DNA of 64,000 nt from Pseudomonas sp. MM223 (GTDB lineage: Bacteria; Pseudomonadota; Gammaproteobacteria; Pseudomonadales; Pseudomonadaceae), in assembly GCA_947090765.1 (NCBI GenBank), contig OX352322.1, positions 4,819,501 to 4,883,500 of the forward strand, read 5' to 3'. A model generated the notes under the pieces. It was given only the letters and a program-made list of their open reading frames with translations, was not told the origin of the DNA and did no database searches. Shown in pieces: positions 20,736-30,892 of the stretch (position 1 is its first letter; each line of letters starts with the position of its first letter). A program made the translations under genes and the position numbers.

Positions 20736-21050
20736 CTACAACTTATTCAGATAAAGCTTACCCACATTAAAACTTGCCTTGAAAGTCAGGGCAATCAGAC
20801 AAGGCAACAATACGCCAAACAGCACAAGGCCTGCCTCTACCTGCCAGTGCTCGATCAGACGAAAGATGTCCAGCACCAACATGATGCTGCTGATCATCAA
20901 TGCCAGGCCAAACATTGCACAGCACCTGTACAACGCCTCAACCCCCTCCCCTTGCAGCAACAGCCACAGGCCCAGCGCAACCCAGGCCACGGCCGTAGCC
21001 AGGTAGAGCGCCAGGTGGTACACATCGTAAGTCAACACATTTCCAAACAT
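20736..21050 (-). CDS. small integral membrane protein, unknown function
   Basis: A 104-aa hydrophobic protein with about three membrane segments (LALYLATAVAWVALGLWLLL, then AMFGLALMISSIMLVLDIFRL and LVLFGVLLPCLIALTF). I do not recognise the family. A GAGGG ribosome site stands before its ATG, and codon use looks genuine. It is divergent from the sulfatase gene, with a 157-bp AT-rich gap between them. Confidence 0.7.
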   Translation of the reverse strand: MFGNVLTYDVYHLALYLATAVAWVALGLWLLLQGEGVEALYRCCAMFGLALMISSIMLVLDIFRLIEHWQVEAGLVLFGVLLPCLIALTFKASFNVGKLYLNKL

Positions 21051-21207
21051 GGATTGATTTCCCCTCCTGACCTGTAGGAAAAATAAAGTACTGACTATAG
21101 GCGCAGTCCTTCCACCGGAACACTGCGAAATTTTGACAAAATTTTTGCACTTCGCCCTTTAGCATGCTTGTCTTCTGCATTCAAAAAAAAGAAAACAGGC
21201 CTACTTA

Positions 21208-23151
21208 ATGCGCACGCCCCTCGCCGCCCCGTGGCGGTATCTTCTGTTAGTTTGCTCGCTGTGGTTTGGCATCTTCCTGCTGACCCGCCTGATATTGCTG
21301 GCTACCCATCTGGATGAAGTTAATGGCGACTACATCTCGTTATTCTTCAGTGGCGCCCTGTACGACCTGAGCTTCCTCACCTACGCCGCACTGCCGCTGG
21401 GGCTGTACCTGGCCGTGTGCCCGGCAGCTTTGTGGCGCACGCGCTGGCATCGGCGGCTGATGAGCGGGGTACTGGTCGTCAGCCTGTTCGTGATGCTGTT
21501 CGTCGCGGTGGCCGAGTGGCTGTTCTGGGACGAATTCGGCGTGCGCTTCAACTTTATCGCGGTCGACTACCTGGTGTATTCCAAGGAAGTGCTGGACAAC
21601 ATCCGCGAGTCGTACCCCTTGCCTACCCTGCTAGGCAGCATCGCTGTCGTTGCCGTGCTGCTTGCCCTGGCCCTGCGCAAACCCCTGGCACAAGCGCTGG
21701 CAGCACCGGGCACCACCCTGCGCCAGCGCCTTGGCGGCATTGCCGTGCTGGCACTGCTGGGTGGCCTGAGTGTGCTGCTGGTCGACCAGCAGTTCCCCCG
21801 CGGCCAGGGCGGCAATGCCTACCAGCGCGAACTGGCCAGCAACGGCCCGTACCAGTTCTTTGCCGCGTTCCGTAACAACGAACTCGACTACACCCAGTTC
21901 TATGCCAACCTCGACGCTGCAGAAGCCGGTGCGCAGATGCACCAGGAACTGGCCGAGCCCAACGCCCGGTTCCAGGCCAGCGAAGCCGAGGATATTCGCC
22001 GCCATATCAGCGCCAACGGCACGCCTCGCAAACCAAACATCATCCTGGTCACCATCGAAAGCTTCAGCGCCAAGTACATGGGCAGCAACGGCGACCCACG
22101 CAACCTCACGCCTAACCTGGACGCCCTGCGCCGCGAGAGCCTGTACTTCAACAACTTCTACGCCACCGGTACCCGCACCGATCGCGGCCTGGAGGCCATT
22201 ACCCTGTCGATCCCGCCAACGCCGGGGCGCTCCATCGTCAAACGCATTGGCCGTGAAAGCGGCTACGGCAGCCTCGGCCAGCAACTGGCCGCGGTCGGCT
22301 ACGACCCTGTATTCGTCTATGGTGGGCGCGGCTACTTCGACAACATGAACGCCTTCTTCAGTGGCAACGGCTACCGCATCGTCGACCAAAGCAGCGTGGA
22401 TGAAAGCGAAATCAGCTTCAAGAACGCCTGGGGCATGGCCGATGAAGACCTTTATCGGCAGGCCCTGAAACTGGCCGATGCCGACCATGCCAAGCAGCAA
22501 CCGTTCTTGCTGCAACTGATGACCACCTCCAACCACCGCCCTTACACCTACCCGGACGGCCGTATCGACATCCCCTCGGGTGACGGCCGCGAAGGCGCAG
22601 TGAAATACACGGACCATGCCATCGCCCAGTTCCTGCGCGAGGCCAAGGGCAAGCCGTGGTTCGACAATACCCTGTTCGTCTTTGTCGCCGACCACACCGC
22701 CGGTAGCGCCGGGGTGGAAGACCTGCCGGTAAGCAATTACCAGATTCCGCTGTGGATCTATGCACCCAAGCTGATCGCACCACGCGAAGACGCACAACTG
22801 GCCAGCCAGATCGACCTTGCACCGACCTTGCTGGGCCTGCTCAACCTGAGTTACACCTCAACCTTCTTTGGCCGCGACCTGCTGCGCGAAGACAGCTTGC
22901 CGCCACGGGTAGTGATCGGCAATTACCAGCACCTGGGGCTGTTCGACGGCAAGGACCTGGCAATCCTCAGCCCACGCGGCGGCATGCGGGTGCATCAGGA
23001 TGCCCTGGGTAACAGCCGGGAAATGGCAGCCAGCACCGACAACCCGCTGGTCCGCCGGGCCATCGCCTACTACCAGAGTGCGGCCAACGACTTCAGCAAA
23101 GGGCTTCTGGCCTGGAAGCCACAGGAGCAAGGTGCGGTGGCCGAACAGTAA
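21208..23151 (+). CDS. LTA-synthase-type membrane sulfatase / phosphoethanolamine or phosphoglycerol transferase
   Basis: Inner-membrane enzyme of the alkaline-phosphatase superfamily, 647 aa. The N-terminal 190 residues hold about five transmembrane helices; the rest is a periplasmic sulfatase-fold domain. Metal and nucleophile signatures are ILVTIESFSAKYMG, the threonine in FYATGTRTDRGLEAI, and late VFVADHTAGSAG. Members of the family transfer phosphoglycerol or phosphoethanolamine to envelope glycans or lipids; the substrate here is unknown. No operon partners. Confidence 0.88.
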   Translation: MRTPLAAPWRYLLLVCSLWFGIFLLTRLILLATHLDEVNGDYISLFFSGALYDLSFLTYAALPLGLYLAVCPAALWRTRWHRRLMSGVLVVSLFVMLFVAVAEWLFWDEFGVRFNFIAVDYLVYSKEVLDNIRESYPLPTLLGSIAVVAVLLALALRKPLAQALAAPGTTLRQRLGGIAVLALLGGLSVLLVDQQFPRGQGGNAYQRELASNGPYQFFAAFRNNELDYTQFYANLDAAEAGAQMHQELAEPNARFQASEAEDIRRHISANGTPRKPNIILVTIESFSAKYMGSNGDPRNLTPNLDALRRESLYFNNFYATGTRTDRGLEAITLSIPPTPGRSIVKRIGRESGYGSLGQQLAAVGYDPVFVYGGRGYFDNMNAFFSGNGYRIVDQSSVDESEISFKNAWGMADEDLYRQALKLADADHAKQQPFLLQLMTTSNHRPYTYPDGRIDIPSGDGREGAVKYTDHAIAQFLREAKGKPWFDNTLFVFVADHTAGSAGVEDLPVSNYQIPLWIYAPKLIAPREDAQLASQIDLAPTLLGLLNLSYTSTFFGRDLLREDSLPPRVVIGNYQHLGLFDGKDLAILSPRGGMRVHQDALGNSREMAASTDNPLVRRAIAYYQSAANDFSKGLLAWKPQEQGAVAEQ

Positions 23152-23184
23152 ATCAACTGTGTGTATGGCACCGGCTTTGCAACC

Positions 23185-24099
23185 TTATGTGGCAGGCCGG
23201 ATCGCCCGCCACAATTTGCCGGCAACTGCCACCACCGCCAGCACCACGGCACCGGCCACCACCCCGGCCACGCCGTTGAGCAGCGCCCCGGTCAGCGCGC
23301 CACCGCGCCCCTCGCTGAACGCTTCGATGGCGTGATGCACGGGCGCAATGCCATGCACCAGAATGCCGCCACCGACCAGAAACATCGCCGCCGTGCCGAT
23401 CACCGACAGGCTCTTCATCATGTACGGCGCAGCCCGCAGGATGCCGTTACCGACGGCCTGAGTCAGGCTCGATGCTTTTTGGGTCATCCACAACCCCAGG
23501 TCATCAAGCTTGACGATGCCAGCCACCAGCCCGTAAACGCCGATGGTCATGACGATGGCAATGCCCGACAGCACGATGATCTGCTGGGTAAGCGGCGCAT
23601 CGGCCACGGTACCCAAGGTGATGGCGATGATTTCTGCTGAAAGGATGAAGTCGGTGCGCACGGCGCCTTTGATCTTGGCCTTCTCGAAAGCCACCAGGTC
23701 GACATTGGCGTCAGCCACGGCTGCCTTTCGGGCATTGCGCTGCGCGTCGTCCTCTTCCTTGCTGTGCAAGAACTTGTGCGCCAGCTTCTCGAAGCCCTCG
23801 AAGCACAAGTAAGCGCCACCGATCATCAACAACGGCGTAACCGCCCACGGAATGAACGCGCTGATCAGCAGCGCCGCCGGCACCAGGATTGCCTTGTTGA
23901 CGAACGACCCCTTGGCCACCGCCCACACCACCGGGATTTCGCGCTCGGCGCGTACACCAGTAACCTGCTGGGCATTCAGCGCCAGGTCGTCACCCAGCAC
24001 ACCCGCAGTCTTCTTCGCCGCGACTTTGGTCATGAGCGAGACATCGTCCAGCAGCGTGGCGATATCGTCGATCAGTACCAGTAGACTGCTTCCTGCCAT
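23185..24099 (-). CDS. DUF808 family inner-membrane protein (YedI-like)
   Basis: A 304-aa membrane protein of the DUF808 family: [43 protein letters not shown] is the typical N-terminus, followed by four or more hydrophobic helices and a soluble, lysine-rich middle loop. The function of the family is unknown. It is convergent with the sulfatase gene and divergent from the RutR-like regulator. Confidence 0.88.
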   Translation of the reverse strand: MAGSSLLVLIDDIATLLDDVSLMTKVAAKKTAGVLGDDLALNAQQVTGVRAEREIPVVWAVAKGSFVNKAILVPAALLISAFIPWAVTPLLMIGGAYLCFEGFEKLAHKFLHSKEEDDAQRNARKAAVADANVDLVAFEKAKIKGAVRTDFILSAEIIAITLGTVADAPLTQQIIVLSGIAIVMTIGVYGLVAGIVKLDDLGLWMTQKASSLTQAVGNGILRAAPYMMKSLSVIGTAAMFLVGGGILVHGIAPVHHAIEAFSEGRGGALTGALLNGVAGVVAGAVVLAVVAVAGKLWRAIRPAT

Positions 24100-24231
24100 G
24101 TTTGCCTGTTTCCATTGAAATGAATGTGCCGGAGTCTAGCCGAAAGTCGCTGCCTTGAGCGTCCGTCAAGCCCGGTGCTACCATGCCCGATCCCTCATAG
24201 AGGTGGCCAGACACGAGGAAGATCCCTGACC

Positions 24232-24843
24232 ATGAGCACCATTCGCGAGCGCAACAAGGAACTGATCCTGCGCGCGGCCAGCGAGGAATTCGCCGACAAG
24301 GGCTTCGCCGCCACCAAGACCAGCGATATCGCGGCCAAGGCCGGCCTGCCAAAACCGAACGTGTATTACTACTTCAAGTCCAAGGACAACCTCTACCGCG
24401 AGGTCCTGGAAAGCATCATCGCGCCGATCATGCAGGCATCCACGCCGTTCAACGCCGACGGTGACCCCAAGGAAGTGCTGAGTTCATACATTCGTTCAAA
24501 GATACGCATTTCGCGTGACCTGCCACATGCGTCCAAGGTGTTTGCCAGCGAGATCATGCACGGCGCCCCCCACCTGTCGCCGAACCAGGTCGAGCAGTTG
24601 AACGAGCAGGCCCGGCACAACATCGAGTGCATCCAGCGCTGGATCGACCGCGGGCAGATCGCCCATGTGGACGCGCACCACCTGATGTTCAGCATCTGGG
24701 CGGCGACCCAGACGTATGCCGACTTCGACTGGCAGATTTCGGCGGTGACCGGTAAGGCCAAACTGGCCGACAGCGATTACGACGCGGCGGCCGAGACCAT
24801 CATTCGCATGGTCTTGAAAGGCTGTGAGCCTGAGGCAGCCTGA
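24232..24843 (+). CDS. TetR-family regulator, RutR-like
   Basis: A 203-aa repressor-type protein. Residues about 8-60 are the TetR helix-turn-helix (TKTSDIAAKAGLPKPNVYYYFKSKDNLY). The C-terminal half closely follows E. coli RutR, including SRDLPHASKVFASEIMHGAP and LMFSIWAATQTYADFDWQ, which in RutR form the uracil pocket. RutR senses pyrimidines and controls purine and pyrimidine breakdown in enterobacteria. That parallel, and the TTGACC-type palindromes before xdhA, the purine permease and the NCS1 gene, make a purine/pyrimidine role plausible. The start at 24232 follows GAGGAAG. Confidence 0.87.
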   Translation: MSTIRERNKELILRAASEEFADKGFAATKTSDIAAKAGLPKPNVYYYFKSKDNLYREVLESIIAPIMQASTPFNADGDPKEVLSSYIRSKIRISRDLPHASKVFASEIMHGAPHLSPNQVEQLNEQARHNIECIQRWIDRGQIAHVDAHHLMFSIWAATQTYADFDWQISAVTGKAKLADSDYDAAAETIIRMVLKGCEPEAA

Positions 24844-24853
24844 CAGCGCCAGT

Positions 24854-24975
24854 GGGGCTGCTTTGCAGCCCATTCGCGGCACAAGGCCGCTCCTACAGGG
24901 AACCGCGTTTGACCTGCGATCGCGGTTCCCTGTAGGAGCGGCCTTGTGCCGCGAAAAGGCCGCAAAGCGGCCCCG
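24854..24975. repeat. REP pair, type B (inverted)
   Basis: Inverted CGCGGCACAAGGCCGCTCCT palindromes with flanking GGGGC and GCCCC hairpins, plus a central GAACCGCG/CGCGGTTC inverted repeat. Confidence 0.85.
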
Positions 24976-24988
24976 GCCATATTGAGCG

Positions 24989-25429
24989 TTACGCCGCTAC
25001 CCCGGCATCCGCTTTCAACCCCACCGCCTCGATCGCACTGATCGCACACTGTTCGTCGATATCCGACGTATCCCCGCTGATCCCGACAGCACCCAGCACC
25101 TTGCCGTCCTGATCACGAATCAGCACCCCACCCGGTGCCGGCACCACCGGCCGCTCCCCCATCCCGTTCAGCGCGGCAAAAAAAGCCGGCCGCTGCTGCG
25201 CATCCAGCGCCAGCAGGCGCGAGCCCTTGCCCAGGGCAATCGCACCCCAGGCTTTGCCAGTGGCCACTTCAGGGCGGATCAGGCTGGCGCCATCCTCACG
25301 CTGCAGCGCCAGCAGGTGCCCGCCGGCATCCAGCACCGCCACGGTCAGCGGCGCGGCATTGATGTTGCGGCCCGCCGCCTGCGCGGCATTCACCAGGCTG
25401 ACAGCGACTTTCAGGTTCAAGACGTTCAT
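24989..25429 (-). CDS. GlcG/HbpS-like (DUF336) protein
   Basis: A 146-aa protein of the GlcG/HbpS family, often found beside glycolate or glyoxylate genes but of unsettled function; some members bind heme or corrinoid-like ligands. Recognisable parts are PLTVAVLDAGGHLLALQREDGASL, RPEVATGKAWGA and the GGVLIRDQDGKVLGAVGISGDTSDIDE turn. The start at 25429 is preceded by AGAGGACC. It is divergent from gcl across a 257-bp gap with two perfect TTGTATACAA boxes. Confidence 0.88.
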   Translation of the reverse strand: MNVLNLKVAVSLVNAAQAAGRNINAAPLTVAVLDAGGHLLALQREDGASLIRPEVATGKAWGAIALGKGSRLLALDAQQRPAFFAALNGMGERPVVPAPGGVLIRDQDGKVLGAVGISGDTSDIDEQCAISAIEAVGLKADAGVAA

Positions 25430-25511
25430 GGAAAGGTCCTCTTCTTGTTGTGAGAAGCCCTGAGGGCAGTTGAAAACCGATAGAACAAATAGAACACAAC
25501 GAAATGTATTT

Positions 25512-25521
25512 TTGTATACAA
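25512..25521. promoter_or_regulatory. TTGTAYACAA operator candidate (glcG-like side)
   Basis: TTGTATACAA, perfect palindrome, 83 bp upstream of the glcG-like start codon. Confidence 0.6.
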
Positions 25522-25651
25522 TATTTTGAAACGATCGTATGCGATGGCGCAAATAGCCGTTTTCATGGCCGCTCTGACGAAAGCTAGCCCACCCGATGAA
25601 AACCCATTGACCTAAGCCGCCAGCCGTGAATACACTCTGTCGCAAAGCAAG

Positions 25652-25661
25652 TTGTATACAA
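25652..25661. promoter_or_regulatory. TTGTAYACAA operator candidate (gcl side)
   Basis: TTGTATACAA, perfect palindrome, only 26 bp before the gcl start codon, so it would cover the promoter or the leader and block transcription when bound. Confidence 0.6.
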
Positions 25662-25686
25662 TTACAAAATCGATGAGGCACAAACC

Positions 25687-27462
25687 ATGAGCAAAATGAG
25701 AGCAATCGATGCAGCCGTTCTGGTCATGCGCCGTGAAGGTGTAGATACCGCGTTCGGCATCCCAGGGGCTGCCATCAACCCGTTGTACTCGGCCCTGAAG
25801 AAAGTCGGTGGCATCGATCACGTCCTCGCTCGCCACGTCGAAGGTGCCTCGCACATGGCCGAGGGCTACACCCGTGCCAACCCGGGCAATATCGGCGTGT
25901 GCATCGGCACTTCCGGCCCAGCCGGCACCGACATGGTCACCGGCCTGTACAGCGCCTCGGCAGACTCCATCCCGATCCTCTGCATCACCGGCCAGGCCCC
26001 GCGCGCCCGCCTACACAAAGAAGACTTCCAGGCTGTAGACATCACCAGCATCGTCAAGCCGGTGACCAAGTGGGCGACCACCGTTCTGGAACCAGGCCAA
26101 GTGCCTTATGCCTTCCAGAAGGCCTTCTATGAAATGCGCACCGGCCGCCCAGGCCCGGTACTGATCGACCTGCCGTTCGACGTGCAGATGGCCGAAATCG
26201 AATTCGACATCGACGCCTACGAGCCGCTGGCCGTCAACAAACCGTCCGCCACTCGCGTACAGGCTGAAAAAGCCCTGGCCCTGCTCAACGACGCCGAGCG
26301 CCCGCTGCTGGTAGCCGGTGGCGGCATCATCAACGCCGACGCCAGCGACAAGCTGGTCGAGTTCGCCGAACTGACCGGTGTGCCTGTGATCCCTACCCTG
26401 ATGGGCTGGGGCACCATCCCGGACGACCACGCGCAGATGGTCGGCATGGTCGGCCTGCAAACTTCGCACCGCTACGGCAACGCCACCCTGCTCAAATCCG
26501 ACCTGGTGTTCGGTATCGGTAACCGCTGGGCCAACCGCCACACCGGTTCTGTCGACGTCTACACCGAAGGCCGCAAGTTCGTGCACGTCGACATCGAACC
26601 GACCCAGATCGGCCGCGTGTTCACCCCGGACCTGGGTATCGTTTCCGACGCTGGCAAGGCGCTGGATGTGTTCCTGGAAGTGGCCCGCGAGTGGAAAGCC
26701 GCTGGCAAGCTGAAGTGCCGCAAGGCCTGGCTGGAAGACTGCCAGGAGCGCAAGGCCACCCTGCAGCGCAAGACCCACTTCGACAACGTGCCGGTCAAGC
26801 CGCAGCGCGTGTACGAAGAGATGAACCAGGTATTCGGCAAGGACACCACCTACGTCAGCACCATCGGCCTGTCGCAGATTGCCGGCGCGCAATTCCTGCA
26901 CGTGTACAAGCCACGCCACTGGATCAACTGCGGCCAGGCCGGCCCGCTGGGCTGGACCATCCCTGCCGCTCTGGGCGTTGTCAAAGCCGATCCAAAGCGC
27001 AAAGTGGTCGCGCTGTCGGGTGACTACGACTTCCAGTTCATGATCGAAGAACTGGCAGTGGGCGCGCAGTTCAACCTGCCCTACGTCCACGTGCTGGTGA
27101 ACAACGCCTACCTGGGTCTGATCCGTCAGGCGCAGCGTGGCTTCGACATGGATTACTGTGTACAACTGGCCTTCGAGAACATCAACTCGACCGACGCCGC
27201 CACCTACGGTGTCGACCACGTTGCCGTGGTCGAAGGCCTGGGCTGCAAGGCCATCCGTGTGTTCGAACCGGCCGAAATCGCCCCTGCCCTGCTCAAGGCG
27301 CAGAAGATGGCCGAAGAGTTCCGCGTACCGGTCGTGGTCGAAGTGATTCTCGAGCGTGTGACCAACATTTCCATGGGCACCGAGATCAACGCGGTCAACG
27401 AGTTCGAAGACCTGGCGCTGGTCGGCAACGACGCGCCAACCGCCATCTCGATGCTGGACTGA
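25687..27462 (+). CDS. gcl: glyoxylate carboligase (tartronate-semialdehyde synthase)
   Basis: Condenses two glyoxylate to tartronate semialdehyde and carbon dioxide, using thiamine diphosphate and FAD. The 591-aa protein has the three-domain ThDP-enzyme layout. At the site where most ThDP enzymes carry an activating Glu it has Val51 ([16 protein letters not shown]), the diagnostic feature of Gcl. The ThDP/Mg motif is [29 protein letters not shown]. It heads the row gcl-hyi-glxR-ttuD-pyk. Confidence 0.97.
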   Translation: MSKMRAIDAAVLVMRREGVDTAFGIPGAAINPLYSALKKVGGIDHVLARHVEGASHMAEGYTRANPGNIGVCIGTSGPAGTDMVTGLYSASADSIPILCITGQAPRARLHKEDFQAVDITSIVKPVTKWATTVLEPGQVPYAFQKAFYEMRTGRPGPVLIDLPFDVQMAEIEFDIDAYEPLAVNKPSATRVQAEKALALLNDAERPLLVAGGGIINADASDKLVEFAELTGVPVIPTLMGWGTIPDDHAQMVGMVGLQTSHRYGNATLLKSDLVFGIGNRWANRHTGSVDVYTEGRKFVHVDIEPTQIGRVFTPDLGIVSDAGKALDVFLEVAREWKAAGKLKCRKAWLEDCQERKATLQRKTHFDNVPVKPQRVYEEMNQVFGKDTTYVSTIGLSQIAGAQFLHVYKPRHWINCGQAGPLGWTIPAALGVVKADPKRKVVALSGDYDFQFMIEELAVGAQFNLPYVHVLVNNAYLGLIRQAQRGFDMDYCVQLAFENINSTDAATYGVDHVAVVEGLGCKAIRVFEPAEIAPALLKAQKMAEEFRVPVVVEVILERVTNISMGTEINAVNEFEDLALVGNDAPTAISMLD

Positions 27463-27471
27463 TCGCCTGAC

Positions 27472-27494
27472 GCCCCCAGGCACACCCTGGGGGC
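27472..27494 (+). terminator. hairpin between gcl and hyi
   Basis: Perfect 9-bp arms GCCCCCAGG and CCTGGGGGC with a 5-base loop. Only a weak CTTCAT tail follows, so it may lower rather than abolish read-through into hyi. Confidence 0.55.
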
Positions 27495-27516
27495 CTTCAT
27501 CGCAAGGAGACAACTC

Positions 27517-28299
27517 ATGCCTCGCTTCGCTGCCAACCTGTCCATGCTGTTCACCGAACAGGACTTCCTGGCCCGCTTCAAGGCTGCCGCCGACGCTGGT
27601 TTCAGTGGCGTCGAATACCTGTTCCCGTACGACTTCAGCGCTGCCGAAATCAAGCAGCAGCTGGAAGCCAACGGCCTGACCCAGGTGCTGTTCAACCTGC
27701 CTGCTGGCGACTGGGCCAAAGGTGAGCGTGGCATCACCTGCCACCCCGACCGCATCGAAGAATTCCGTGCCGGTGTCGACAAGGCCATCGAGTACGCCAA
27801 GGTGCTGGGCAACACCCAGGTCAACGCCCTGGCCGGCATTCGTCCGCAAGGCCCGGACTGCGCCACCGTGCGCAAAACCTTCGTCGAGAACCTGCGCTAC
27901 GCCGCCGACAAGCTCAAGGCCGCCGGTATCCGTCTGGTCATGGAAATGATCAACACCCGCGACATCCCGGGCTTCTACCTGAACACCACGAAACAGGCGC
28001 TGGAAATCCAGGCCGAGGTCGGCAGTGACAACCTGTTCCTGCAGTACGACATCTACCACATGCAGATCATGGAGGGTGACCTGGCTCGCACCATGGAAAC
28101 CAACCTGCAACTGATCAACCACATCCAGCTGGCCGACAACCCGGGCCGTAACGAGCCTGGTACTGGCGAGATCAACTACCGCTTCCTGTTCGAGCACCTG
28201 GACCGCATTGGCTACCAGGGCTGGATCGGCGCGGAGTACAAGCCCAAGACCACCACCGAAGCAGGCCTGGGCTGGCTGAAGACCCATAACGCAATCTAA
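27517..28299 (+). CDS. hyi: hydroxypyruvate isomerase
   Basis: Interconverts hydroxypyruvate and tartronate semialdehyde. The 260-aa TIM barrel of the xylose-isomerase-like family shows MPRFAANLSMLFTEQDFLARF, the metal-ligand glutamate in LVMEMINTRDIPGFYLN, QYDIYHMQIMEGDL, HIQLADNPGRNEPGTGEINY and the C-terminal GAEYKP glutamate. It starts with AAGGAGA upstream, 54 bp after gcl. Confidence 0.96.
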   Translation: MPRFAANLSMLFTEQDFLARFKAAADAGFSGVEYLFPYDFSAAEIKQQLEANGLTQVLFNLPAGDWAKGERGITCHPDRIEEFRAGVDKAIEYAKVLGNTQVNALAGIRPQGPDCATVRKTFVENLRYAADKLKAAGIRLVMEMINTRDIPGFYLNTTKQALEIQAEVGSDNLFLQYDIYHMQIMEGDLARTMETNLQLINHIQLADNPGRNEPGTGEINYRFLFEHLDRIGYQGWIGAEYKPKTTTEAGLGWLKTHNAI

Positions 28300-28312
28300 G
28301 AATGCACACGAT

Positions 28313-28431
28313 CCCTGTAGGAGCGGCCTTGTGCCGCGATGGGCTGCGCAGCAGCCCCGGCAATGGTTGAAATGGCCGAAATCGTGGGGCCGCTATGCGC
28401 CCCTTTCGCGGCACAAGGCCGCTCCTACAGG
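28313..28431. repeat. REP pair, type B (inverted)
   Basis: TGTAGGAGCGGCCTTGTGCC at the left and its inverted copy at the right, between hyi and glxR. Confidence 0.85.
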
Positions 28432-28475
28432 GGCCAAGTTGCCTGTTCATACAAATACAAAGAGGCAGATTTCTC

Positions 28476-29369
28476 ATGGCTAAAATCGGTTTCATCGGCA
28501 CCGGCATCATGGGCAAGCCCATGGCCCAAAACCTGCAAAAAGCAGGTCACAGCCTGTTCGTCTCCACTCACCACGACGCCGCGCCAGCCGACCTGATCGC
28601 AGCCGGTGCAGTGGCCCTGGCCAACCCGAAAGAGGTTGCCCAGGAAGCCGAATTCATCATCGTCATGGTGCCGGACACCCCACAGGTGGAAGCCGTGCTG
28701 TTCGGTGAAAACGGCGTTGCCGAAGGCGTGGGCCCGAACAAGGTCGTGATCGACATGAGCTCGATCTCGCCTACCGCCACCAAAGCGTTCGCCGAAAAAA
28801 TCAAGGCAACCGGCGCGGCCTACCTGGACGCCCCGGTGTCCGGCGGTGAAGTCGGCGCCAAGGCCGCAACCCTGAGCATCATGGTGGGTGGCTGCCCAAA
28901 AGCCTTCGAGCGCACCCTGCCGCTGTTCGAAGCCATGGGCAAGAACATCACCCGCGTGGGTGGCAACGGTGACGGCCAGACCGCCAAGGTCGCCAACCAG
29001 ATCATCGTCGCCCTGAACATCCAGGCCGTCAGCGAAGCGCTGCTGTTCGCCGCCAAAAACGGCGCAGACCCAGCCAAGGTGCGTGAAGCACTGATGGGCG
29101 GCTTTGCTTCGTCGAAAATCCTCGAAGTGCACGCCGAGCGCATGATCAAGGGCACCTTCGACCCAGGCTTCCGCATCAACCTGCACCAGAAAGACTTGAA
29201 CCTGGCCCTGCAAGGTGCCAAGGAACTGGGCATTAACCTGCCCAACACCTCCAATGCCCAGCAAGTGTTCAACACCTGCCAGGCCCTGGGTGGCGGCAAC
29301 TGGGACCACTCGGCGCTGATCAAAGGCCTGGAGCACATGGCCAACTTCTCGATCCGCGGCGACAAGTAA
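28476..29369 (+). CDS. glxR: tartronate semialdehyde reductase
   Basis: NADH- or NADPH-dependent reduction of tartronate semialdehyde to D-glycerate. The 297-aa protein of the beta-hydroxyacid dehydrogenase family has the Rossmann motif GFIGTGIMGKPMAQNL, the substrate-site DAPVSGGEVGAKAATLSIMVGG and the catalytic lysine in GQTAKVANQIIVALN. The ATG at 28476 was taken because the upstream part of the open frame is REP sequence. Confidence 0.95.
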   Translation: MAKIGFIGTGIMGKPMAQNLQKAGHSLFVSTHHDAAPADLIAAGAVALANPKEVAQEAEFIIVMVPDTPQVEAVLFGENGVAEGVGPNKVVIDMSSISPTATKAFAEKIKATGAAYLDAPVSGGEVGAKAATLSIMVGGCPKAFERTLPLFEAMGKNITRVGGNGDGQTAKVANQIIVALNIQAVSEALLFAAKNGADPAKVREALMGGFASSKILEVHAERMIKGTFDPGFRINLHQKDLNLALQGAKELGINLPNTSNAQQVFNTCQALGGGNWDHSALIKGLEHMANFSIRGDK

Positions 29370-29378
29370 TTCGAATTC

Positions 29379-29481
29379 GGGGGCTGCTGCGCAGCCCAAT
29401 CGCCGGCAAGCCAGCTCCCACAGGGACCGCACAATCCCTCAATCCTGTGCAGTACCTGTGGGAGCTCGGCTTGCCGGCGAT
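29379..29481. repeat. REP pair, type A (inverted)
   Basis: Inverted GCCGGCAAGCCAGCTCCCAC palindromes between glxR and ttuD. Confidence 0.85.
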
Positions 29482-29538
29482 GAATTCAACACCGATGCGC
29501 CTGCGACCACAGGCCCAAAGGTGACACCGAGCAACACC

Positions 29539-29584
29539 CGCCCCTGGTTCGGCCTGCACGGAGGCAGTTCCAGGGGCGTTTTTG
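29539..29584 (+). terminator. rho-independent terminator between glxR and ttuD
   Basis: Arms CGCCCCTGG and CCAGGGGCG, separated by about 22 bases, are followed by a T-run; it ends 34 bp before the ttuD start, so ttuD-pyk may have its own promoter or depend on read-through. Confidence 0.6.
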
Positions 29585-29617
29585 ATTCTGCAGAACAACA
29601 ATAATTGGGAGCCTGCC

Positions 29618-30892
29618 ATGTCGGTCGATCCGCAAAAAATTCTCCGCGAGCTGTTCGACACAGCCATCGCTGCCGCCCACCCTCGCCAAGTCCTCGAACC
29701 CTACCTGCCCGCCGACCGTAGCGGCCGGGTCATCGTCATCGGCGCCGGCAAGGCCGCAGCCGCCATGGCCGAAGTGGTCGAAAAAAGCTGGCAGGGCGAA
29801 GTCTCTGGCCTGGTCGTGACCCGTTACGGTCACGGCGCCAACTGCCAGAAAATCGAAGTGGTCGAGGCCGCTCACCCAGTCCCCGATGCCGCCGGCCTGG
29901 CCGTGGCCAAGCGCGTGCTGGAGCTGGTCAGCAACCTCAATGAAGACGACCGCGTCATCTTCCTGCTGTCTGGCGGTGGTTCCGCCCTGCTGGCACTGCC
30001 GGCCGAAGGCCTGACCCTGGCCGACAAGCAGCATATCAACAAGGCACTGCTCAAATCCGGCGCCACCATCGGCGAGATGAACTGCGTGCGCAAGCACCTC
30101 TCGGCGATCAAGGGCGGCCGCCTGGCCAAGGCCTGCTGGCCGGCCACCGTCTACACCTATGCCATTTCCGATGTACCGGGCGACCTTGCCACCGTGATCG
30201 CCTCTGGCCCCACCGTGGCCGACCCGAGCACGTCGGCTGATGCCCTGGCCATCCTCAAGCGCTACAACATCGAAGCGCCGAAAGCGGTCATCGACTGGCT
30301 GAACAACCCAGCCTCGGAAACCGTCAAGGCCGATGACCCGGCTCTGGCCCGCAGCCACTTCCAGCTGATCGCCAAACCCCAGCAGTCGCTCGAAGCGGCC
30401 GCGGTCAAAGCCCGCCAGGCCGGCTTCAGCCCGCTGATCCTCGGCGACCTGGAAGGCGAATCGCGCGAAGTGGCCAAAGTGCACGCCGGTATCGCCCGGC
30501 AAATTGTTCAGCACGGCCAGCCATTGAAGGCACCCTGCGTGATCCTGTCCGGCGGCGAAACCACCGTGACCGTGCGCGGCAATGGCCGTGGCGGGCGCAA
30601 CGCCGAGTTCCTGCTCAGCCTTACCGAAAGCCTGAAAGGCCTGCCAGGCGTGTACGCCCTGGCCGGCGACACCGACGGCATCGATGGCTCGGAAGAAAAC
30701 GCCGGTGCCTTCATGACCCCAGGCAGCTACGCCCGCGCCGAGGCCCTGGGCCTGTCGGCCAGCGACGAGCTGGACAACAACAACGGCTACGGCTATTTCG
30801 CCGCGCTGGATGCGCTGATCGTCACCGAGCCGACCCGTACCAACGTCAACGACTTCCGCGCCATCCTGATCCTCGAGACTGCCCAACCATGA
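29618..30892 (+). CDS. ttuD: TtuD/GckA-type protein: glycerate 2-kinase or hydroxypyruvate reductase
   Basis: A 424-aa protein of the glycerate kinase type II (DUF4147 plus MOFRL) family, traditionally named hydroxypyruvate reductase TtuD. Visible stretches are VIVIGAGKAAAAMAEVVE, the phosphate-binding-like LLSGGGSALLALP, GEMNCVRKHLSAIKGGRLA, and in the C-terminal MOFRL part LSGGETTVTVRGNGRGGRN and GDTDGIDGSEENAGAF. No NAD-binding Rossmann motif is obvious, which favours a kinase making 2-phosphoglycerate. The next gene, pyk, overlaps it by 4 bp, fitting glycerate to pyruvate flow. The start at 29618 follows TTGGGAG. Confidence 0.9.
   Translation: MSVDPQKILRELFDTAIAAAHPRQVLEPYLPADRSGRVIVIGAGKAAAAMAEVVEKSWQGEVSGLVVTRYGHGANCQKIEVVEAAHPVPDAAGLAVAKRVLELVSNLNEDDRVIFLLSGGGSALLALPAEGLTLADKQHINKALLKSGATIGEMNCVRKHLSAIKGGRLAKACWPATVYTYAISDVPGDLATVIASGPTVADPSTSADALAILKRYNIEAPKAVIDWLNNPASETVKADDPALARSHFQLIAKPQQSLEAAAVKARQAGFSPLILGDLEGESREVAKVHAGIARQIVQHGQPLKAPCVILSGGETTVTVRGNGRGGRNAEFLLSLTESLKGLPGVYALAGDTDGIDGSEENAGAFMTPGSYARAEALGLSASDELDNNNGYGYFAALDALIVTEPTRTNVNDFRAILILETAQP

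Noticed and set aside
27155..27164. GTGTACAACT inside gcl resembling the TTGTAYACAA box
   Set aside because: It is within coding sequence, matches poorly and is explained by the codons.
26011..28287. 758-aa open frame on the minus strand over gcl and hyi
   Set aside because: Antisense shadow of two certain genes, with low-complexity composition.
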